Assembly: GCA_964619955.1 (NCBI GenBank)
Contig: CAZUJF010000053.1
Coordinates: 1-33,438 of the forward strand
Length of the DNA: 33,438 nt
Direction of reading: 5' to 3'
DNA from: JACQFK01 sp964619955
Lineage (GTDB): Bacteria > Planctomycetota > MHYJ01 > JACPRB01
In this document: positions 27,594-33,438 of the stretch, one piece after another
Layout of the letters: each line of letters starts with the position of its first letter
Numbering within the stretch: the first letter of the stretch is position 1
Position numbers and translations under genes: made by a program
The notes under the pieces: model-generated
The model's input: the letters and a program-made list of their open reading frames with translations, nothing else
Told to the model about the DNA's origin: nothing
Databases searched by the model: none

Positions 27594-29885
27594 ATGATCG
27601 CGGCCTGCCTGGCCTCCCTCCTGACGCTCCTCCAGGCCGAAGACCCTGCCTGGCGGAAATTCACCCACCAGAACTGCGTCAGCTGCCATGATGCCGGGGA
27701 GCCCAAGGGCGGACTCGACCTCGAGCGCGTCCTGACCGCGGATCCGACCGCGAATCCGCTCGTCTGGGAGAAAGTCGTCCGCCGCCTGCGCACCCGCCAG
27801 ATGCCCCCGCCCGGGAAGAAACGGCCCGACGAAACCGGCTACCAGACCGCGCTCGAGGGCCTCGAGGCGCGCCTGGACACGCTGCCGCCCAATCCGGGCC
27901 ACAGCGACGCGTTGCGACGCCTCACCCGCGCAGAGTACCGCCGCGCCGTGAAGGATCTGCTCGACCTCGACATCGACCCCGCCGCCCTCCTCCCGGCCGA
28001 TGAGTCGTCCCACGGCTTCGACAGCGCCCCCGCCGGCACTCTCTCCGCCGGCGCCCTCGACCGCTACCTCGCCGCCGCCGAACGCATCGCCCGGCTCGCG
28101 CTGGGACACACCGGACGCTCGCCCGGCGGCGAGACCTTCCGCGTGAAACCCGACCTCACGCAGGAGGACCGCCTCGACGGCCTCCCGCCCGGCACCCGCG
28201 GCGGCCTGAAGACCATCTACCATTTCCCGGCCGACGGCGAGTACGACTTCCGCCTCCGCCTGGCCCGCGACCGCAACGAGGAGGTCGAAGGCCTCAACGG
28301 GACGCACGAGATCGTGATCCTCATCGACCGCGAGCCCGTCCAGCAGTTCACCATCCGCCGGCCCGGGAAGGACGATCGCGGCCAGGTCCTGGTGGATGCG
28401 CACCTGCGCGCCCGCCTCAAGGTCCGCGCCGGCCCCCGCGAGCTCGCCGTCACCTTCCTCAAAAAACAGCGCAGCGAGATCGAGACCCTCCGCCAACCCT
28501 ACGTGTCGTCCTTCAATGCCCACCGCCACCCCCGCCGCGCGCCCGCCCTCTACGAAGTCACCCTCGTCGGCCCCTTCGACCCCAGCGGCCCCGGCGACAC
28601 GCCGAGCCGGCGCCGCGTCCTCGCCGCGACGGGCCAGGACGAGCCCGCCGCCCGCGCCATCCTCGCGCCCCTGCTCCGCCGCGCCTTCCGCCGCCCGGTC
28701 GATACCGCCGAACTCGAGCGCTACGTCGGCGTCTGGCGCAGCGCCCGCGAGAGCGGCGACTTCGAAGCCGCCGTCGAAAGCTCCCTCGCCGCCGTCCTCG
28801 TCAGCCACTCCTTCCTCTTCCGCGTGGAGCGCGACCCCGAGGGACTCCCGTCCCGGGCCACCTATCCGCTGGACGACGTCGCGCTGGCCTCCCGCCTCTC
28901 GTTCTTCCTGCACGGCAGCATCCCCGACGACGCCCTGCTCGCCCTCGCCGAGCACGGCGACCTCCGCAAGCCCGGCATCCTGGAACGCGAGGCGCGCCGT
29001 CTGCTCGCCGATCCGCGCGCCGCCGCCGTCCTCTCGCAGTCCTTCGCCGCCCAGTGGCTCCAGATCCGCAACCTCGAGGGCGTGCTCCCGGACGGACGGC
29101 TCTATCCCGACTTCGACGACAACCTCCGCCAGTCGATGCGCCGCGAGACCGAGTTGCTCTTCGAGGGGCTCGTCCGCGAGGACCGCCCGGTGACGGCGCT
29201 CCTGAGCTCCGACCATGCGTGGCTCAACGAGCGCCTCGCCCGGCACTACGGAATCCCGCATGTCGCCGGCGACCGCTTCCGCCGGGTCGAGCTCGATCCC
29301 GCCGCCGGCCGCGGTGGCCTCCTGCGCCACGCGAGCGTGCTGACGGTCACGTCCTATGCGAACCGCACCTCGCCGGTCCTGCGCGGCAAGTGGATCCTCG
29401 AGACGCTGCTCGGCACGCCCCCGCCCCCGCCGCCCGCCGACGTCGCGGCCCTCAAGGACGACCCGGTCTCCGAGAAGCTGCCGGTGCGCGAACGGCTGCG
29501 CCAGCACCGCCAGAATCCCGCCTGCGCCTCCTGCCACAAGACCATCGATCCTCCCGGCTTCGGCCTCGAGGGGTTCGACGCGCTGGGACGACGCCGGGAG
29601 CTCGAAGCCGGTCTGCCCGTGGAGACGGCCGGCAGCCTCCCGGACGGAAGCGAGTTCCAGGGCGTGGCGGGACTGGAAGCGGCCCTCCTGAAACGTCCCG
29701 AACTGCTCGCCGAGGCCCTCGCGGAGAAGCTGCTCGTGTATGCGCTCGGCCGCTCGGTGGGACCGGCCGATGGGCCGGCGTTGCGCGAGATCGTCCACAA
29801 AGCGGCAGCGTCGGGCTATAGGTTTTCGGGACTCGTGAGCGGGGTGGTGAACTCCGTTCCCTTCAGGATGAGGTGGAAGCCATGA
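27594..29885 (+). CDS. Secreted DUF1592-type (planctomycete cytochrome) protein
   Basis: A 763-residue protein with a short uncharged signal (MIAACLASLLTLLQ). A heme-type CVSCH (28-32) opens a small cytochrome-like domain. The DUF1587 region follows around LRRLTRAEYRRAVKDLLDLD, then a carbohydrate-binding-like beta domain (about 205-330). The DUF1595, DUF1592 and DUF1588 core follows. Near residue 646 comes a second heme-type motif, CASCHKTIDPPGFGLEGFD, and the DUF1585 tail ends with RFSGLVSGVVNSVPFRMR. This domain order is characteristic of large secreted protein families of Planctomycetota, Verrucomicrobiota and Acidobacteriota, with no settled biochemical role. The Cys/His motifs point to redox or heme binding. 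Its TGA overlaps the DUF1552 ATG by four bases. Confidence 0.9.
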   Translation: MIAACLASLLTLLQAEDPAWRKFTHQNCVSCHDAGEPKGGLDLERVLTADPTANPLVWEKVVRRLRTRQMPPPGKKRPDETGYQTALEGLEARLDTLPPNPGHSDALRRLTRAEYRRAVKDLLDLDIDPAALLPADESSHGFDSAPAGTLSAGALDRYLAAAERIARLALGHTGRSPGGETFRVKPDLTQEDRLDGLPPGTRGGLKTIYHFPADGEYDFRLRLARDRNEEVEGLNGTHEIVILIDREPVQQFTIRRPGKDDRGQVLVDAHLRARLKVRAGPRELAVTFLKKQRSEIETLRQPYVSSFNAHRHPRRAPALYEVTLVGPFDPSGPGDTPSRRRVLAATGQDEPAARAILAPLLRRAFRRPVDTAELERYVGVWRSARESGDFEAAVESSLAAVLVSHSFLFRVERDPEGLPSRATYPLDDVALASRLSFFLHGSIPDDALLALAEHGDLRKPGILEREARRLLADPRAAAVLSQSFAAQWLQIRNLEGVLPDGRLYPDFDDNLRQSMRRETELLFEGLVREDRPVTALLSSDHAWLNERLARHYGIPHVAGDRFRRVELDPAAGRGGLLRHASVLTVTSYANRTSPVLRGKWILETLLGTPPPPPPADVAALKDDPVSEKLPVRERLRQHRQNPACASCHKTIDPPGFGLEGFDALGRRRELEAGLPVETAGSLPDGSEFQGVAGLEAALLKRPELLAEALAEKLLVYALGRSVGPADGPALREIVHKAAASGYRFSGLVSGVVNSVPFRMRWKP

Positions 29886-31201
29886 GCGCATTCGTGACGC
29901 GGAAGGCCCTCTCCCGGCGCACGCTGCTGCGCGGCGCCGGCGCGGCGCTGGCGCTCCCGTTCCTCGACGCGATGGCGCCCGCGCTCACGCCCGCGGCCAA
30001 ACCCGTCCGCCGCCTCGGCTACATCTACATGGCCATGGGTGCCGACATGTCCCGCTGGACGCCGTCGGGCGAGGACGCCCTCGGCGCGCTGACGCCGATC
30101 CTCGCGCCGCTCGAGCCCGTGCGCTCGAAGATCTGCGTGATCAGCAACACCGAGATCCGCAACGCCTATCCCGGCACGCACGCGACGTCGAACTCGTCCT
30201 TCCTCAGCTGCGCGCGCGCGAAGCACACGGAGAGCTCCGACTTCCGCCTCGGGACCACCGCGGACCAGCTTGCGGCGGCGCGGATCGGCAAGGAGACGCG
30301 CCTGCCCTCGCTCGAGCTGGCGATGGATCTCATGCAGGTGATCGGCCAGTGCGACAACGGCTACGCCTGCGTCTACCAGAACTGCCTCTCGTGGTCGTCG
30401 CCCACGACGCCGCTCCCCGCCGAGGCTCATCCGCGCCTCGTCTTCGAGAAGCTCTTCGGCGACGGCGGCAGCCCCGACGAGCGCCGCGCCGCGCTGCGCA
30501 AGCGGGGCAGCCTGCTCGACTTCGTGAAGGACGACCTCTCCCGCCTCGAGCGTTCGCTCGGGCCGGCCGACCGCGCCCACGTCGCCGCCTACCTCGACTC
30601 CGTGCGCGAGGTGGAGCGCCGCATCCAGAAGGCCGCGTCGGAGGTGGACAAGGGCGCCCTGCCGGACCTCGACCGGCCCGTGGGCGTGCCCGCGGCCTAC
30701 GCCGACCACGCCCGGTTGATGTTCGACCTGCAGATCCTGGCGTACCGCGGCGACGTGACGCGCATCGCGACGTTCCAGCTGCTGCGAGAGACCAGCAACC
30801 GCACGTATCCGGAGATCGGGGTCAGCGAACCCCACCACCCGCTTTCGCACCACGGAAACGACCCGGCGAAGATCGAGCGGATGTCGAAGGTCAACCGCTT
30901 CCACGTCTCGCTCCTCGCGGAGTACGTGAAGAAGCTCTCGGAGACGGCCGACGGCGACGGCTCGCTGCTGGACCACACGGCGCTGCTCTACGGGAGCGGC
31001 ATGGGCGACCCGAACGTGCACGACCACGTCAACCTGCCGATTATCGTGGCCGGCGGCGCGCCGACCGGGTTCCGCGGGAACCGCCACGTGCGCTACGCGA
31101 AGGCCACGCCGCTCGCCAACGTGCACCTGACCCTGCTCGAGAAGGCGGGGGTGCCGCTGGACGCGTTCGCCGACAGCAGCGGCAAAGCGGACCTTTTCTA
31201 A
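29882..31201 (+). CDS. Secreted DUF1552 protein with Tat signal
   Basis: A 439-residue protein. The N-terminus (RKALSRRTLLRGAGAALALPF) has a twin-arginine motif SRRTLL followed by a hydrophobic stretch, so it is probably exported folded by the Tat system. The rest is DUF1552, including HHPLSHHGND and YGSGMGDPNVHDHVNLPIIVAGG. These His/Asp-rich segments resemble the metal sites of the alkaline-phosphatase/sulfatase superfamily, to which the related DUF1501 proteins belong. The pairing with DUF1592 is a standard neighbourhood, and the two are thought to act together, though the reaction is not established. Start at ATG 29882 in the ATGA overlap. An ATG three codons earlier is less likely. Confidence 0.9.
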   Translation: MSAFVTRKALSRRTLLRGAGAALALPFLDAMAPALTPAAKPVRRLGYIYMAMGADMSRWTPSGEDALGALTPILAPLEPVRSKICVISNTEIRNAYPGTHATSNSSFLSCARAKHTESSDFRLGTTADQLAAARIGKETRLPSLELAMDLMQVIGQCDNGYACVYQNCLSWSSPTTPLPAEAHPRLVFEKLFGDGGSPDERRAALRKRGSLLDFVKDDLSRLERSLGPADRAHVAAYLDSVREVERRIQKAASEVDKGALPDLDRPVGVPAAYADHARLMFDLQILAYRGDVTRIATFQLLRETSNRTYPEIGVSEPHHPLSHHGNDPAKIERMSKVNRFHVSLLAEYVKKLSETADGDGSLLDHTALLYGSGMGDPNVHDHVNLPIIVAGGAPTGFRGNRHVRYAKATPLANVHLTLLEKAGVPLDAFADSSGKADLF

Positions 31202-31202
31202 G

Positions 31203-32618
31203 ATGCTCCTCGCCCTGCTGCTCGTCCTGCAGACGGCGGACGCCGCCGAACGCGCCGACTGGAAGTCGCTCTCGGCGCAGCTCGCGTCCGGCGCGGATCC
31301 GAACGCCGCGCAGCCGGACGGGACGACGGCGCTCCTTTGGGCCGCGCACCACGACCGCCTCGACGCCGCGCGGGAGCTCCTGGCGAAGGGTGCGAAGGCG
31401 AAGCCGGCCAACCGCTTCGGGGTCACGCCGCTCTCGCTGGCCTGCTTGAACGGGAACGAGGCGCTCGTTGTCCTGCTGCTCGAGGCGGGGGCCGAAGTGA
31501 ATACGGGGACCGAGCCGCCGCTGCTGACGGCGGCGCGGACCGGCCGGCCGGGTCCGCTGAAGGCCCTGATCGCCAAGGGCGCGAAGGTGGACGCGGGCGA
31601 TCTGACCGCCCTCATGGCGGCCGCCGCGGAAGGACACGCGGACGCGGTCTCGCTGCTGCTCGCGTCGGGCGCCGACGTCCGTCGCAAGCTCAAGAGCGGG
31701 TTCGGCGCCCTGCACTTCGCTTCCCGCAACGGGCGCCTCGACGCGGTCCGCGTGCTGCTGAAGGCGGGCGCAGACCCGAAGGAGGCGATCGAGTCGCCCT
31801 CGGGCGGCCGGGGCGCGGTCCGCAAGGGCACGGGTCCCCTGCTGCTCGCCGTCGAGAACGGCCACTTCGAGCTGGCCCTGGCGCTCGTGGACGCCGGCGC
31901 GGACCCGAACGATGTGCGCGCGGGCTTTTCTCCCCTGCACGCGCTGAGCTGGGTGCGGAAGCCGCACCGGGGGGACGAGGAGGACGGCCAGCCGCCGCCG
32001 GACGGGTCGGGGCGCATCGACAGCCTGGCGTTCGTGCGGGAACTGGTGAAGCGCGGGGCGGACGTGAATCTCGCGCTGAAAAAGGGCGACCCTTCGAACG
32101 GCAAGCTGTCGGCCGTCGGCGCGACGCCGCTGCTCTACGCGGCCCGCCGCGCGGACCTGCCGCTGATCAAAGTGCTCGCCGAACTCGGGGCCGATCCTTT
32201 GCGGACGAACGCGGACGGCAGCACGCCCCTGATGGTGGCGGCGGGCTTCGGCACGCTGCAGACGCCGCAGGAGGCCGGGACCGAGGAGGAAGTCCAGGAG
32301 ACGCTGGCCTGGCTGCTCGAGAAGGGCGCGGACATCAACGCCGTGGACCGGGACGGCGAGACGGCGATGCACGGCGCGGCCTACAAGAACTTCCCGGGCG
32401 CGGTGCGTTTCCTCGCCGCGCGCGGCGCCAAGATCGAGGTCTGGAACAAGAAGAACCGCCAGGGCCGGACGCCGATCATGATTGCCGAGGGGTTCCGGCC
32501 CGGCAACTTCAAGCCCTCGCCCGAGACGCTCGCCGCCCTGCACGAGGTCCTGAAAGCCGCCGGCCTCCCCATCCCCCCGCCGACTCCGCGCCCCGCCCCG
32601 GAGCGCAAGGGCTACTGA
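31203..32618 (+). CDS. Secreted ankyrin-repeat protein
   Basis: A 471-residue protein with a ten-residue uncharged hydrophobic start (MLLALLLVLQ), which is the longest start possible in this frame. About nine ankyrin repeats follow, each ending in a [AS]-G-A-[DK]-type turn, for example DGTTALLWAAHHDRLDAARELL and FGVTPLSLACLNGNEALVVLLL. The chain ends with a Pro-rich tail and ERKGY. Ankyrin stacks bind other proteins. Export together with DUF1592 and DUF1552 suggests that it assembles with them in the periplasm. The ATG begins one base after the DUF1552 TAA. The last bases of the gene, including the stop, occur again 758 bp downstream. Confidence 0.9.
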   Translation: MLLALLLVLQTADAAERADWKSLSAQLASGADPNAAQPDGTTALLWAAHHDRLDAARELLAKGAKAKPANRFGVTPLSLACLNGNEALVVLLLEAGAEVNTGTEPPLLTAARTGRPGPLKALIAKGAKVDAGDLTALMAAAAEGHADAVSLLLASGADVRRKLKSGFGALHFASRNGRLDAVRVLLKAGADPKEAIESPSGGRGAVRKGTGPLLLAVENGHFELALALVDAGADPNDVRAGFSPLHALSWVRKPHRGDEEDGQPPPDGSGRIDSLAFVRELVKRGADVNLALKKGDPSNGKLSAVGATPLLYAARRADLPLIKVLAELGADPLRTNADGSTPLMVAAGFGTLQTPQEAGTEEEVQETLAWLLEKGADINAVDRDGETAMHGAAYKNFPGAVRFLAARGAKIEVWNKKNRQGRTPIMIAEGFRPGNFKPSPETLAALHEVLKAAGLPIPPPTPRPAPERKGY

Positions 32619-32621
32619 GTC
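32593..32621 (+). repeat. 29-bp direct repeat, copy 1 (end of the ankyrin gene)
   Basis: Covers the last eight codons (coding APERKGY), the TGA stop and three bases beyond. It is identical, by my reading, to 33351-33379. The two copies bracket a small gene of different composition. Confidence 0.85.
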
Positions 32622-32641
32622 CCTCCCCCGTGCCGTCCCCG

Positions 32642-32660
32642 AGCCCAGGATCCCTGGGCT
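32642..32660 (+). terminator. Hairpin after the DUF1592-DUF1552-ankyrin operon
   Basis: AGCCCAGG (32642-32649) and CCTGGGCT (32653-32660) are perfect inverted repeats around ATC, 24 bases after the ankyrin stop. No T run follows, so it may pause or protect the transcript and need not be a strong intrinsic terminator. The rest of the 120-bp gap is C-rich and holds only the next promoter. Confidence 0.5.
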
Positions 32661-32716
32661 TGCAGGCCACGTCACCGCTCCCCTCCCATAACTCCACGCC
32701 CCTTCTTCCCCTCTCG

Positions 32717-32725
32717 TGCTAGACT
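32717..32725 (+). promoter_or_regulatory. Extended -10 (TGC-TAGACT) for the cassette gene
   Basis: TGCTAGACT ends 13 bases before the ATG at 32739, and AGGAAA lies between them as a Shine-Dalgarno. No -35 match was seen. Confidence 0.45.
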
Positions 32726-32738
32726 TCCACCAGGAAAC

Positions 32739-33299
32739 ATGTCTGACGCACGAATCAAGATGACTGGAATTGGCAGGTTCTACATCCGGACCTTCTTTCT
32801 CATGAGCACCCTGTTCGGCGGCTTTGTGGTGCTTTTTGGATTCAAAGGGTCGTGGTCGTGGTCCCAGCGGCTCGCGGCGGGTCTTCTCTGCGGCATCGCT
32901 TACGGCCTCGGGATGTCTGTCTTCATGGGTGGTCTCCATGTGGCTCGCGCCCGGCGTCGGGGCCAAGCGGACCCGAACTGCGTCCGCCACGAGATCCAAA
33001 TCCATGCTCCCCTCTCACCTGGAGCCGCCTTCGCAAAGTGTCTTGCCGCAGTCCGGACCCTTCCGAGTGCCCCGCAACTGACGAACGAGAGGGCACCGGA
33101 CATGATTTGTCTCCGGACCCGCTGGTCCTGGGAATCGTTTGGGGAGCTGATCGAGATCCGCCTGACCCCGACCCAAGAGGGAACCTCCCTGATCACCATC
33201 GCAAGTCGGCCCAGGCTATGGATCACGATTGCCGACTACGGGATCAATTGGCAAAACGTGCAATCGATCCGTGCGGCGATCGAGGCCCCAGCGTCATAG
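32739..33299 (+). CDS. Small membrane protein in a repeat-flanked cassette
   Basis: A 186-residue protein. Two hydrophobic segments (about residues 12-36 and 45-66) are followed by the basic stretch RARRRGQ and a soluble C-terminal domain of about 115 residues. That domain alternates helix and strand (EIQIHAPLSPGAAFAKCLAAVR, IEIRLTPTQEGTSLITIAS). The soluble part has the look of a small alpha/beta sensor or polyketide-cyclase/START-like fold, but I cannot assign it. Codon choice is visibly less GC-biased than in the neighbouring operon. It sits between two exact 29-bp repeats derived from the end of the ankyrin gene, which suggests it was gained as a unit. ATG at 32739 follows AGGAAA. Confidence 0.65.
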   Translation: MSDARIKMTGIGRFYIRTFFLMSTLFGGFVVLFGFKGSWSWSQRLAAGLLCGIAYGLGMSVFMGGLHVARARRRGQADPNCVRHEIQIHAPLSPGAAFAKCLAAVRTLPSAPQLTNERAPDMICLRTRWSWESFGELIEIRLTPTQEGTSLITIASRPRLWITIADYGINWQNVQSIRAAIEAPAS

Positions 33300-33350
33300 C
33301 CCGTCTTTTAAGCCAAGTTCCCCGCTGGGGACCTCCGCCCGCCCAGCTTG

Positions 33351-33379
33351 CCGCCCCGGAGCGCAAGGGCTACTGAGTC
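33351..33379 (+). repeat. 29-bp direct repeat, copy 2
   Basis: An exact copy of 32593-32621, including codons for APERKGY and a TGA. The bases just before it could code PPPAQLA, loosely like the PPPTPRP of the real ankyrin tail. This suggests a gene-end fragment longer than the exact match. Confidence 0.85.
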
Positions 33380-33385
33380 GGGCTA

Positions 33386-33438
33386 GCCCAACTTCGCCAG
33401 TTTGACCCCCCAGAAAAATAGTTTGGCGACCCAACCTC
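33386..33438 (-). mobile_element. Possible end of an insertion sequence at the window edge
   Basis: The last bases are AT-richer than their surroundings. TCGCCA (33396-33401) and TGGCGA (33424-33429) are inverted around a stretch with GACCCCCCAGAAAAATAG. CCCAAC occurs on both outer sides. On the minus strand, GGGTC followed by CAAACTGGCGAA and a similar block resembles the repeated terminal blocks of IS21-family elements. No transposase is in view, so this is tentative. Confidence 0.25.

Noticed and set aside
27453..29891. Long minus-strand open frame opposite the DUF1592 gene
   Set aside because: The plus-strand frame carries complete DUF1592-family motifs and heme sites. The opposite frame is low in complexity and shows no family signature.
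1..33438. tRNA, rRNA, tmRNA or RNase P genes
   Set aside because: All gene gaps were read, and none shows a cloverleaf, T-loop GTTCGA context or other recognisable stable RNA. The only sizeable candidate RNA is the nadE leader.

Overview
The window is a GC-rich, densely packed stretch of a bacterial chromosome. It looks most like a member of the Planctomycetota or a close relative in the PVC/Acidobacteriota range. The clues are a DUF1592/DUF1552 pair of secreted proteins followed by a secreted ankyrin protein, a membrane pyrophosphatase, a CstA carrier, diderm outer-membrane barrels, and many proteins with very short signal peptides that lack charge. The phylum is inferred from gene content only. 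I see no rRNA, tRNA, CRISPR array or complete insertion sequence.

Layout. 1-2.5 kb: the 3' end of hppA, a GAF-GGDEF diguanylate cyclase with a small secreted protein, and a secreted CxxCH/cyclase-repeat protein. 2.5-3.7 kb: a membrane-bound C39-like peptidase with a membrane partner. 3.8-6.6 kb: pgi, convergent with an outer-membrane barrel of the PorV/UPF0164 type. 6.7-7.9 kb: a DAO-family FAD oxidoreductase. 7.9-12.2 kb: a metal (probably zinc) uptake operon made of a secreted His/Cys-rich protein, an outer-membrane barrel, and ZnuA-, ZnuC- and ZnuB-like genes. It is followed by an in-frame relic of a second permease. 12.3-18.6 kb (minus strand): a glycine-rich repeat lipoprotein, an ECF sigma factor, a membrane anti-sigma factor and a TPR lipoprotein. 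18.7-20.4 kb: a CstA-type carrier. 20.3-23.4 kb (minus strand): a Ser/Thr kinase, then ispF and cysS. 23.4-26.2 kb: a long structured leader, then nadE and nadK, which together make NAD and then NADP. 26.2-27.5 kb: a small membrane protein, a UPF0175-like antitoxin and a decayed toxin-antitoxin pair. 27.6-32.6 kb: DUF1592, DUF1552 and ankyrin genes in one tightly coupled operon. 32.6-33.4 kb: a small cassette gene lying between two exact 29-bp copies of the end of the ankyrin gene, and then what may be the edge of an insertion sequence.

Structure beyond the genes. Many first genes of operons have a TAnnnT -10-like hexamer only 6-9 bases before the start codon and no Shine-Dalgarno, which suggests widespread leaderless transcription. 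Other transcripts have ordinary leaders with AGGAGG-like sites. Two intergenic sites carry four tandem copies of a degenerate 7-bp unit, GTAGCTG. Two genes (the permease and the ankyrin gene) have copies of their own 3' ends downstream of the stop codon.
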